Source: CAZBYL01 sp964496275 (lineage in GTDB: Bacteria; Synergistota; Synergistia; Synergistales; Synergistaceae). Taken from it: a stretch of 57,431 nt of DNA. A program made the position numbers and the translations under genes. Shown in pieces: positions 17,346 through 25,136 of the stretch (position 1 is the first letter of the stretch; each line of letters begins with the position of its first letter). Below the pieces are notes generated by a model, which did no database searches, was not told the origin of the DNA, and saw only the letters and a program-made list of their open reading frames with translations. Location of the stretch: contig CAZBYL010000006.1 of the NCBI GenBank assembly GCA_964496275.1, positions 1-57,431 on the forward strand. The letters are read 5' to 3'.

Positions 17346-18368
17346 TTATTTCTCCTCCGGATTCTTTTGGATCAGACGTTTCACTTCGCGGTCAAAGTCG
17401 GATGTAAGTTGCTGTGTTTTGTTGAACTTCCCGTACTCCGCCTCTGCCTTGGCTCTTGCGCTTTGCCCGGAAACCAAGCCTTTGCCCTGCAAAATATCAT
17501 ACCTTCTGAAACTGAGAAACTCGTTGATGCTGGCGGCAAATTCCTCCATTGTGAAGGTGTTCTCTCGCTCGATGAGGTCTTCAATATAATCAAAATATCC
17601 CGTTACTGTCCTTTCAAGTTGTCGTATCTGCTTTTCATCGAGATAGTTTTTTGCGATCAATGTGTCGGATTTTAGGATTCTCCCATCCGGCGCTGCTTTC
17701 CATGTTTGCAGTCCCATATGTTCTTTTTGCGCATCTGCATTTGCATAAACGATTTCAGCCGCTGTCTGCCCCGTGATGGCATAATGGAATTTGTTCTGCA
17801 CCATTGCATAGAAGCCGTGGGTGGTCTGGCTGTCTTTTTCGTAGTCAATACTGCACTCGGCAAAGATGTCTGTGATCTGCTGCCAAATTCGGCGTTCGCT
17901 TGCACGAATAGAACGAACGCGTTCCAGTAATTCACGAAAATAATCTTTGCCAAACGCGGTTTTGCCTTGCTTAAGACGCTCGTCATCCATGGCAAAGCCT
18001 TTTGTCATATACTCCTTCAAAACGCCGGTAGCCCAAATACGAAACTGTGTCGCGCGGTGGGAGTTAACACGGTAGCCGACAGAGATGATTGCATCCAAAT
18101 TGTAAAATAGTGTCTCTCTGGTCTGAGTTTTCTCCTCCATTGCGCCGTGGGGAGTGGTTGTTGCAAAAAGTGCAACAACCACTTTTTCGTCAAGTTCGCC
18201 CTCGCTAAAAATATTCTTCAAGTGCCTGCTAACGGTCGATTTATCAACATCAAACAAATCAGACATTGCTCTTTGCGTCAGCCAGACAGTTTCGTCCTTG
18301 ACTATAGCGTTGACAGATACATCCTCGTCCGCTGCTTTATAAATCAAAAAACGGAATTTGTCATTCAT
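17346..18368 (-). CDS. rhuM: RhuM-family protein
   Basis: Cytoplasmic protein of the RhuM (virulence-associated, function uncertain) family, widespread on genomic islands and near restriction-modification and defence genes. Seen: an N-terminal DNA-binding-like segment ETVWLTQRAMSDLFDVDKST, then the conserved REDxxxYNLD-like stretch here as TRETLFYNLDAIISVGYRVN, SHRATQFRIWATGVLKEY, GKDYFRELLERVRSIRASERR, and a C-terminal helical region. At 340 aa it has full family length and no break. Its ATG overlaps by one base the stop of a 43-codon upstream frame (TAATG). It sits alone between two 281-bp direct repeats, suggesting arrival by recombination. A toxin or regulatory function has been proposed for relatives but not proven. 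Confidence 0.82.
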   Translation of the reverse strand: MNDKFRFLIYKAADEDVSVNAIVKDETVWLTQRAMSDLFDVDKSTVSRHLKNIFSEGELDEKVVVALFATTTPHGAMEEKTQTRETLFYNLDAIISVGYRVNSHRATQFRIWATGVLKEYMTKGFAMDDERLKQGKTAFGKDYFRELLERVRSIRASERRIWQQITDIFAECSIDYEKDSQTTHGFYAMVQNKFHYAITGQTAAEIVYANADAQKEHMGLQTWKAAPDGRILKSDTLIAKNYLDEKQIRQLERTVTGYFDYIEDLIERENTFTMEEFAASINEFLSFRRYDILQGKGLVSGQSARAKAEAEYGKFNKTQQLTSDFDREVKRLIQKNPEEK

Positions 18369-18499
18369 TACATGCTCTCTCCGGATTCGTCTTTGAATTT
18401 TGTCTTCACGACAAGTCTCGTCTTCTCTTCGTCATGACCTTTAATCCCTTGTGTCCAAGATAAGGATTTGAAGTAACGCCTCCGCAAATGAGGTTTCAT
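18368..18499 (-). CDS. Possible 43-aa protein or gene remnant coupled to rhuM
   Basis: Frame from ATG 18499 to the TAA whose last base is the first base of the rhuM start (TAATG). The product is highly charged (begins MKPHLRRRYFKSLSW and ends KFKDESGESM). The fragment SLSWTQGIKGHDEE vaguely resembles DISWTEGIHQKEDG in the large lipoprotein, so it may be another lipoprotein scrap instead of a genuine antitoxin-like partner. No ribosome site is evident; a hairpin (18490-18528) spans the start. Confidence 0.3.
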   Translation of the reverse strand: MKPHLRRRYFKSLSWTQGIKGHDEEKTRLVVKTKFKDESGESM

Positions 18500-18643
18500 T
18501 ATATTTACGAAAACACTAAATATACCTCAACGTGAAACGGGGCAAACATGATGATAAGGTGCGCAAGCCTATTTAGTCAAATACTTTCAGTAATTTTGAA
18601 CGGAGCAGGTTTTGAAAGACTTGTAGTCAAACATGACAGCGAC

Positions 18644-18924
18644 CGCGCCGCAGCAGCCCCGCATAACGCTCGCCGTCCTTTTCGTTTGTTCGAGAAAAGC
18701 GCAGAAAGCGAGCCGAACTCACAGTGAAGTCCGGCTCGCTTTTGAGGTGCGCCTTGTTATCGTTTTTGCGGTGCCGGCAGGCTATTTGCCGATCTGATCC
18801 CACATGAAGGGGTATAGGTGGTTATTGTTTGAGTCATACAGGTTTAGGAACGTGATCGTCCGTTTGAGGTATAAGCCTCTGTAAAAATTCACGAAATATT
18901 TTGCCCTGTATTCATTCTTTCCGA
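18644..18924. repeat. 281-bp direct repeat, copy 2 (at the 3' end of the lipoprotein gene)
   Basis: Partner of 16916-17196 at a constant offset of 1728. It is continuous with the intact lipoprotein gene, so this is probably the original context for the gene end and terminator. Beyond 18644 the two copies diverge abruptly. Confidence 0.9.
18705..18742 (-). terminator. Terminator of the large lipoprotein gene
   Basis: An 11-bp stem, AAAGCGAGCCG / CGGCTCGCTTT, with a 16-base loop, located 40 bases past the stop; T-rich after the stem on both strands. A second copy lies at 16977-17014 inside the duplicate. Confidence 0.75.
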
Positions 18925-21295
18925 TAGTCGGATAACTATACTCCGTTGCTGTGAGACTGTTATTCGGCGCGGACTCTGCCGTGTTTCTCAGCGCATATCC
19001 GCATATCACGGATTTGGTGTCGCCGGCCCCGTCCTCTTTCTGGTGGATGCCCTCTGTCCAGGAAATGTCAAAGACCTTTGTGTCCTCGTGCATGTCCTTT
19101 TTTATCAGATCCTCGCAGGACGACGACGACAATCCAAATCCGCGGACGTCGAAGCCGGTAAAGGCGGGCAGATACCGCTGGTCGCCCTTTGCGTCATATT
19201 GCGGCCTGCATATCTGCTTTAGTCTTGAGAAGAAGTCATAGCGCAGGTTCAGGTTTCTGAGCAGCGTCATTTCTGTTGTAAATTTTTCCATATAATCTTT
19301 TATCAGCGCTTCGTCGTTCCACAGGTCTGTGAGATCACTGTTGAAATTGTCTGTAAGCAGCTTGTAATTATTGTCTATGCTCTCGTGATAGGTGGTGAGC
19401 ATATCGCTTGTCGGCACAGAGGTAAACCTGGTGTATTCCCTGATCATTTCCGAGCGTTTGTTCATCAGATCCAGCACCATTTTTTTCCTGGCGGAAGAGT
19501 AGGGTATCTTTTCGGGGATAGCGCCTGCTCCGTCGAGCCTCTTGTAGCGCAGCAGGTAAAGGTTTTTCGCAACGAGATTGCTGCGTTTGACGGATTTCTG
19601 GAATGTCTCCATATTGGCCCACAGCGAATTTATGTCGCTGACTTTTGACGTTATCACATCGCCGCCCTGCTGGTACGCATGGAACTCAAGCGTGGAGTTC
19701 TTTGTTATTTCGTTAAGCTTGTTCTTAACGTCTGTGCTCACGCTGAAGCCGCTGTATGTACCGCTGATGGCCGCTGCGACCTGTTCAAGCTGGCTCTTGT
19801 TTGTGTTCCTGATATTGATGATGCCGTAATAGCTTGCGCCGTACTGCTGACCCGCCACAAAATAATCGCCGTAGACATTCCTGAAGTTCTGAGCGCCCTC
19901 TGTCGTAGACAGCAGCTTCTTTGCGGCATCCTTCAGCTTATAGGCGCTGTCGTCGAGCTTTCTTGGAGTGGATTCCAGATACTCGACCTTGATGATCATT
20001 GTGATGGTGTCACTGCTGAATTTTGTGTATCCGGAGTATGCAGCGTTGGCTTTAACGCTGAACCCTGCGCCTTTGTACCCGGCCTCCGCGTTTACTCCAA
20101 ATTCCCTGTCATAATCCGAGAAATTTTGGATGAGGGAGACAGAGACAGTGGAATTCATATTTATCTTTTCATCAGATGTTACCTCAAAAGAACTCACCGC
20201 CGTCTCTGTCATTGGTTTCAGCGTGAATGCTTCGACCCCGTTTCCAAGCGGATATACAGTTGATATTGCCGGATCGTCCGGGATCGGGATCAGTATGCTG
20301 GGGAGTATGCCGGAAGTGTCCGAGGCACCGGACTGTACAGAGGCAGACCTGAGGGAAGCTGCCGCGCTCTTTCCCTCTTCGTCTGTATAGCCGCTGAGAT
20401 CCAGATGTCCATATTTAAAGTCGTCCAGCAAGCCGCGCATTATTTCATAGGCGAATGCAAGGTCCGGCGCAGTCCCTGTCGGTGCTTGAGCCTTTGCCCC
20501 CCAGAAGACGTATTTGAAAGAAATAAGGTCGTCCAGGTCATAGTGAATGTCCTTTGTTGAGTCCGGCGAATAATAATCGTACTGCAGGCCGGTCTTGTCG
20601 ATGTCCTCTATAAGTATGAAGCGGTAGGCTGAATCCTCAAATTCTTTTGTTTCCTTGAGGTTTTCGTCGAGACGGTGCTGAGGCAGTCCGTTCATGCCGA
20701 CAGAGATGTAATATGTGCCGCTGCCGGGCGCTGTGAAGGAGAATATCTCTGCTGCGTCGGGCTTCTCTATGGTCTTGCGGTATTCTGTCTCCACCGCTGT
20801 GTCCATTAAAGCGGTCGTATAGACATGCACGTCCGGAACGAAGGAGAGCGCATCCCAGCCGTCGTTTTTGGGGGATGAGAACACTATGCTGTAGACATAA
20901 TTTTTCTTTAAGCTGACTGCAAATACATGGCTGTCTGTGACGAGCACGGTGCGCTCGCCGGAGACGACATCTGTGCTTTCGGCCGCTGTCTGCGGGGCAA
21001 GCAGCACCCCTTCGGCTTCAAACGGAGCATGATAGGGTGACCCCGCGCCATACGCAGTTTCGGCGGCAGAGTGGGAGCCGAATGTGCCTTTGGCCGTGAC
21101 TTTATTGGCAAAGTCAGAATAGTCGCCGTAAGCCAGCGCTTTTTCGTAGGTCAATGCGATTTTCTCTTTTGAGCTCTGAGCGTTGTCGGAGCCGCATCCG
21201 CCGGAGAATACAATCGCGGCTATCGCCGCCGCGACGGCTAGGAGGGAGAGGAAAGAGGAGCTTGTTCTGTTGCGCCTGTGCTGAAACATTTTCAT
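18782..21295 (-). CDS. Large secreted lipoprotein of unknown function (837 aa)
   Basis: No named family recognised. The N-terminus is a lipoprotein signal: basic residues, a hydrophobic stretch and a lipobox FSGGC with the lipidated Cys at residue 34, so it should be anchored outside the cytoplasm. A region near residues 150-220 (GSGTYYISVGMNGLPQH) resembles beta-rich pre-peptidase or calcium-binding-like folds. The middle (about 360-560) has alternating Gly/Ser/Tyr-rich strands, amphipathic stretches and YGDYFVAGQQYGASYYG, which faintly recalls the Y-G-x-H/Y...G core of MACPF/CDC pore formers; this is speculative. The C-terminus is a beta-like tail duplicated elsewhere. ATG follows AAGGACG. 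It is monocistronic with its own terminator. Confidence 0.6.
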   Translation of the reverse strand: MKMFQHRRNRTSSSFLSLLAVAAAIAAIVFSGGCGSDNAQSSKEKIALTYEKALAYGDYSDFANKVTAKGTFGSHSAAETAYGAGSPYHAPFEAEGVLLAPQTAAESTDVVSGERTVLVTDSHVFAVSLKKNYVYSIVFSSPKNDGWDALSFVPDVHVYTTALMDTAVETEYRKTIEKPDAAEIFSFTAPGSGTYYISVGMNGLPQHRLDENLKETKEFEDSAYRFILIEDIDKTGLQYDYYSPDSTKDIHYDLDDLISFKYVFWGAKAQAPTGTAPDLAFAYEIMRGLLDDFKYGHLDLSGYTDEEGKSAAASLRSASVQSGASDTSGILPSILIPIPDDPAISTVYPLGNGVEAFTLKPMTETAVSSFEVTSDEKINMNSTVSVSLIQNFSDYDREFGVNAEAGYKGAGFSVKANAAYSGYTKFSSDTITMIIKVEYLESTPRKLDDSAYKLKDAAKKLLSTTEGAQNFRNVYGDYFVAGQQYGASYYGIINIRNTNKSQLEQVAAAISGTYSGFSVSTDVKNKLNEITKNSTLEFHAYQQGGDVITSKVSDINSLWANMETFQKSVKRSNLVAKNLYLLRYKRLDGAGAIPEKIPYSSARKKMVLDLMNKRSEMIREYTRFTSVPTSDMLTTYHESIDNNYKLLTDNFNSDLTDLWNDEALIKDYMEKFTTEMTLLRNLNLRYDFFSRLKQICRPQYDAKGDQRYLPAFTGFDVRGFGLSSSSCEDLIKKDMHEDTKVFDISWTEGIHQKEDGAGDTKSVICGYALRNTAESAPNNSLTATEYSYPTIGKNEYRAKYFVNFYRGLYLKRTITFLNLYDSNNNHLYPFMWDQIGK

Positions 21296-21446
21296 GGTAC
21301 CACGTCCTTACAGAGAGTATAGGATTAAATAAAAGAACAGCTTTCACCCGAAGGCGCGTATCTTTAGGGTATGCGCATTTCTTCACAAGTATAGAACTTT
21401 TCTAAAAATTTAGCAAATCCATTTGGGCTTCAAGCGAGCATTGTAC

Positions 21447-21493
21447 GAAACAAGTTTTGAAAGGCTTTCAGTCAAAAATGACAGCAGCCATGA
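21447..21493. repeat. Dispersed ~46-bp repeat flanking the lipoprotein gene
   Basis: CAAGTTTTGAAAGGCTTTCA... matches CAGGTTTTGAAAGACTTGTA... at 18604-18650, with about one difference in six. The pair stands just outside both ends of the lipoprotein gene in the same orientation. Confidence 0.5.
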
Positions 21494-21630
21494 TAGACCG
21501 CCCTGTGCAGCATTGCTGCATCCTGCCCTTCGATTACCCAAGCAACCAGTCCGCGACAGCCGCACAAGACCAAACTCCCCTACGAAGGGCGGGGATTCTT
21601 CTTTCCCGTGTCGGGGATTTAGGGCTTGCG

Positions 21631-21662
21631 AAATACCCCCGCCGCTTTCGAGCGGGGGATTT
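21631..21662 (-). terminator. GC-rich hairpin downstream of sdaA
   Basis: CCCCCGC (21636-21642) pairs with GCGGGGG (21652-21658), extended by AAAT/ATTT with one bulge. It lies 32 bases past the sdaA stop and is a probable end of the long eut transcript. Confidence 0.6.
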
Positions 21663-21693
21663 ATTTGTGAGCGTTTGTGAGAAATGGGTGGTT

Positions 21694-23235
21694 TTAAGCT
21701 CTAAGCTTTTTCATCTGCAGCGCGGATTTTGTTATGGCGATCCCTCCAAGAGAGGTGCATCTGAGTTCCTGCGGCAGCATGTGTCCAACGGAAACCACTG
21801 CGTCTATTGTTTCGTCAAGGGATATATAATTGTGATAACCTCCCAGAATCATATCCGCACATAGGAACGATTGCGAAGCGAAAGAACCGTTTCTTGTGTG
21901 ACATGGCACTTCTACCATTGATTGAACTAAGTCACAGATTAACCCCATTGCGTTATGAAATACGATGCTCGCCGCATCGCATGCCTGAGCCGCGTTTCCT
22001 CCATGAGCTTCTATAACAGCGGCAGCCCCCATTGCACCTGCTGCGCCGACCTCTACTTGACAGCCGCACACCTCAGCCGCAAAAGTGCCCCTTGTTGAAA
22101 GTATCATTCCCACGGCGCCTGCTGCCCACAGAGCCCTAATAGCTGAAATTCTGTCCATGTTCATGTCTTCCATCATCGTAACGATAACACCGGGCAAGAC
22201 TCCGGCGGATCCGCCTGTCGGAGCGGCGCACACTATTCCTTGGCCGCTGTTTACCTGCATTGCAGCTATTGCTCTTGCACAGGCACGGGTATGTATTCCG
22301 CCGACGGAAAGTCTGCCTTGCCTTTCGGCATTCATAATTTTATCGGCAGTAGGGCTTAGCAAAAACATTTGGGGTGTATCAGATGACAGCCCGATATGAA
22401 CCGCATCTATCATTACCTGAAGACGTTTGTCCATTTCTGCATTCAGATTATCCTTTGAAATACGAAGCAAACGGGATTCGTACTCCAGCGCGGCCTCTCC
22501 AAGGCTTACATTATTCTTATCGGCATACGATAACATTTCTGCCGCACTTGAAAATATACCTTCACCAACGATCGGCAGGAATACAGGAGAAACATAGTAA
22601 ATTTCAGCATCGGCACATATATCTTTTACGGCTGCGGCTATATTGGGCGGGATCGGTACAGTGCTGTCATACTGGAAGGAAATGGTGTTTTCGGATTTTG
22701 TCTGTTTGGCGAGAGGATACGCTTCAAGAAGAGTTTGTATTTTTTGTTTATATTTTTCTTCCGCTGATACTATTATATGATATTTGTCCCCCGTAATAGA
22801 TACTGCAATATTATTTATGAATCGGAAGAGAATCGAACCTCCGCCCGTCGAATCAGCAACGGCTGTAATAACTTTACCGTCAGCACTTTCAGCAGTCATT
22901 TTTATACTGTTCGGATGGACAGCCTCGGGAAAACTTTCAAGTTTAAACTCTATATTCGTGCCGTATTCCGGAAAAACAGCAAACGCGTTTTTAAACCTGC
23001 TGTCTGTAAAAGGGATGTCGAGCAAACCCATAATCATTGCAAGGTCGCTTCCCTGTTCGTGATATGAGCAAGAAAGGGAGGAACCGGGTTCGATAGCAAA
23101 AACTGTTTCTTTAGGCAAGCCGCCCGCTATATGGCGAAACATCTTAGCTATATAGTACGGCCCCGCTGTGTGCGAACTTGAGCATCCCGTCATTACAGGA
23201 CCTATCACATTATTAAGTATGCTTGATACAGTCAT
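21694..23235 (-). CDS. sdaA: Fe-S-dependent L-serine dehydratase, single-chain (beta+alpha)
   Basis: Converts L-serine to pyruvate and ammonia using a [4Fe-4S] cluster. Seen: N-terminal beta-type domain with GPVMTGCSSSHTAGPY (serine-dehydratase signature), an ACT-like middle portion, then the alpha-type domain with GGIHTRACARAIAAM, CAAPTGGSAGVLPG, CGCQVEVGAAGAMGAAA and CDAASIVFHNAMGLICD, which provide the cluster cysteines. The 513-aa length fits a fused single-chain enzyme. It starts three bases after the pduT stop with a weak ribosome site, so it is the last gene of the eut/pdu-type operon, unusual company for serine dehydratase. It may feed pyruvate and ammonia into the same fermentation, or act on a related hydroxy-amino acid. 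Confidence 0.88.
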   Translation of the reverse strand: MTVSSILNNVIGPVMTGCSSSHTAGPYYIAKMFRHIAGGLPKETVFAIEPGSSLSCSYHEQGSDLAMIMGLLDIPFTDSRFKNAFAVFPEYGTNIEFKLESFPEAVHPNSIKMTAESADGKVITAVADSTGGGSILFRFINNIAVSITGDKYHIIVSAEEKYKQKIQTLLEAYPLAKQTKSENTISFQYDSTVPIPPNIAAAVKDICADAEIYYVSPVFLPIVGEGIFSSAAEMLSYADKNNVSLGEAALEYESRLLRISKDNLNAEMDKRLQVMIDAVHIGLSSDTPQMFLLSPTADKIMNAERQGRLSVGGIHTRACARAIAAMQVNSGQGIVCAAPTGGSAGVLPGVIVTMMEDMNMDRISAIRALWAAGAVGMILSTRGTFAAEVCGCQVEVGAAGAMGAAAVIEAHGGNAAQACDAASIVFHNAMGLICDLVQSMVEVPCHTRNGSFASQSFLCADMILGGYHNYISLDETIDAVVSVGHMLPQELRCTSLGGIAITKSALQMKKLRA

Positions 23236-23238
23236 TAT

Positions 23239-23784
23239 CTACACCAAAAACGGAATCAGAGCAGGGTGCGGATTGGGAATCACCATTGTGCTGGTGATAC
23301 ATCCGTTATCGCCGATTTCATTGAGGCACGCCGAAAGAGCCTGGCTGACACTGGCAGTATCGCCTGTGAAGAGCACAAAACTTTTGCCGCCGAGCCCCCG
23401 TGCAATGCGTATCTCCATCAATGATACCTGCGCGGCTTTTGCGATGATGTCCCCTGCGACAACAGATTCGAGCGCGCTCATCGATTCTATGCCGCCAAGC
23501 GCGTCTATGCGCCCGAAGTCAGCCGTCGCCGTAATAGCGGGGCACACATCTTCGTGTATATTCGGAATGACGCTTGATTCTATGATAAAGATGCCGCCTT
23601 TGATTTCACCCGCGTTCACGGCAGATTTTACAGCGGCAACATCTCCTGTGATGATTATTATGTACTTGCCGGGACACACGGGAGACGCTGTTACAATTTC
23701 TACCTCGGCGGCTTTCAGCATTTCATCGGCGGTCTGTATGCCTACAGGGATGGATTTAAGTTCTACCAGTCCTATTGCTCTCAT
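23239..23784 (-). CDS. pduT: PduT-like tandem-BMC shell protein with Fe-S cysteine
   Basis: Shell trimer with two BMC domains (about residues 1-90 and 95-181) that in known PduT carries a [4Fe-4S] cluster in the central pore. Seen: MRAIGLVELKSIPVG, VCPGKYIIIITGD with Cys37, matching the cluster Cys38 of characterised PduT, PNIHEDVCPAI, then a second BMC unit (MSALESVVAGDIIAKAAQVS, GIGGK-like GLGGKSFVLFTGD) and IPNPHPAL. Start at ATG 23784, with GGGGAG upstream; the frame to 23802 overlaps pduS without a better signal. It follows pduS with a 5-base gap. PduS docks on PduT in the propanediol system, so the pair is expected to move electrons through the shell. Confidence 0.9.
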   Translation of the reverse strand: MRAIGLVELKSIPVGIQTADEMLKAAEVEIVTASPVCPGKYIIIITGDVAAVKSAVNAGEIKGGIFIIESSVIPNIHEDVCPAITATADFGRIDALGGIESMSALESVVAGDIIAKAAQVSLMEIRIARGLGGKSFVLFTGDTASVSQALSACLNEIGDNGCITSTMVIPNPHPALIPFLV

Positions 23785-23789
23785 GTTTA

Positions 23790-25124
23790 TCACTCCCCAC
23801 AACTCTCTATACGGATGGATTTTTTATCTACAGAGACAACCTTCCCTGATATAGACGCATGAAGGGAACTTCCCAACGCACCGTCCGGAATTCCTGCTAT
23901 TAGGTCTCCTGCTTTTACAATATCTCCGACTTTAACGCCGGGCGCCGACGGAGCGCCTGCGGACTGTTTCAGATTCAATACTACGGCCTTTGCATGGCTC
24001 TGTATAGTTTCATCAATGTGCGCCGGCACGTCGTAGTCTCTGAGTCCGTTTCTGAGAATAATCTTATTTGACGGGAATTTCCTAAATTCTCTAAACCGGT
24101 TTACCTCGGATGGAGTATTGTGGTGCGGGTTCTTGATCCCACCGGAAGCGAGCTTCGATTTAAGCTCTCTGTTCAGCTTCCACGGCTGAAGATTCATTAC
24201 GCACGCCATCTCACAAAGCCCGCATTCACAGCACAAAAAGGCCTCTGTTATGTCAGAGTTTGAATCGCAGATTCCGCCGTATGAAGCAATTCTCATTATT
24301 TTATCGGGATGAATTGTATGCCCCAACAGGTTTCTCGGACAGACCTCCGTACACAGCATACAGTGGCAGCAGGCGGAACGGGCAACCTTAAGCATTTCCG
24401 TAATATTTCTTTGTTTGGCCGCTATCAGCGGATGGTCAGGGGGCAGGACGACCAGTCCTTTTGTTTTTTTAGTCACGGGAGCACTTGTATCACAGATAAT
24501 GCTGCCCATAATCGGGCCGCCCTCTATAATTGTGCAGCCATCGCTAATCATGCCGCCGCACATATCTATCGTCTCCATAAAGGAGATTCCCACAGGAACT
24601 TTGACCGTACAGGGTGTTTTCACCGCCCCGGCTACAGTTATATACTTTGCCGTAACAGGCGCACCACTGCTGATAGTATTGTATATATTCAACAGTGTCT
24701 CCACGTTTATAACCACACAGCCTACGGCAAGCGGTATGCCGCCTTCGGGCACTATGCGTTTCAAAACTTCATAAACAAGCACCTGTTCGTCTCCTACAGG
24801 ATATATATTGGGTAAGAGGGCGACATCAATGTTAGGGTATTTTGCCGCTTCTTTGCTGACGGAATCGACAGCGTTATGGTATTTTGCCTTAAGTGCGTAC
24901 ACGGCTTTTCCGGCTCGCAGAGTTTCCTTCAAGGTGTTAAGAGCCGACACCAGCTCTTTTGCATATATTTCGCTGAGTTCCTGATCCACGCGAAGCAGGG
25001 GCTCGCACTCAGCTCCGTTGACAATTATGCACTCCACACCTGCGGCAAGCTTGGCGTAAGTCGGAAATCCTGCGCCGCCTGCACCAATTATTCCCGCATT
25101 TTTTATTTTTTCAACTAAATCCAT
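23790..25124 (-). CDS. pduS: PduS-like RnfC-domain flavo/Fe-S reductase
   Basis: Known PduS is an FMN/Fe-S NADH-dependent cobalamin reductase that works with a microcompartment and contacts PduT. Seen: IIGAGGAGFPTYAKLA and VNGAECEPLL (RnfC-type flavin/NADH region), SLBB-like centre, two 4Fe-4S motifs (CCHCMLCTEVCP and CCECGLCEMAC), and a C-terminal barrel-sandwich segment (VKVGDIVKAGDLIAGIPDG...). 444 aa, the usual size. ATG at 25124 has AAGGGGTGG in front; the frame extends to GTG 25133 but that lacks spacing. It lies 12 bases downstream of eutA. In an ethanolamine locus it would reduce cobalamin for EutT and may carry NADH electrons to PduT. Confidence 0.9.
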   Translation of the reverse strand: MDLVEKIKNAGIIGAGGAGFPTYAKLAAGVECIIVNGAECEPLLRVDQELSEIYAKELVSALNTLKETLRAGKAVYALKAKYHNAVDSVSKEAAKYPNIDVALLPNIYPVGDEQVLVYEVLKRIVPEGGIPLAVGCVVINVETLLNIYNTISSGAPVTAKYITVAGAVKTPCTVKVPVGISFMETIDMCGGMISDGCTIIEGGPIMGSIICDTSAPVTKKTKGLVVLPPDHPLIAAKQRNITEMLKVARSACCHCMLCTEVCPRNLLGHTIHPDKIMRIASYGGICDSNSDITEAFLCCECGLCEMACVMNLQPWKLNRELKSKLASGGIKNPHHNTPSEVNRFREFRKFPSNKIILRNGLRDYDVPAHIDETIQSHAKAVVLNLKQSAGAPSAPGVKVGDIVKAGDLIAGIPDGALGSSLHASISGKVVSVDKKSIRIESCGE

Positions 25125-25136
25125 GTACACCACCCC

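Larger units (their letters stand above)
21296..21693. other. Intergenic stretch with hairpin and dispersed repeat
   Basis: Upstream region of the lipoprotein gene and downstream region of sdaA. It holds an imperfect repeat of 18604-18650 at 21447-21493 (AAGTTTTGAAAGGCTTTCAG and onward) and a GC-rich hairpin at 21631-21662. No gene is supported; the overlapping + strand frames are low quality. Confidence 0.5.
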
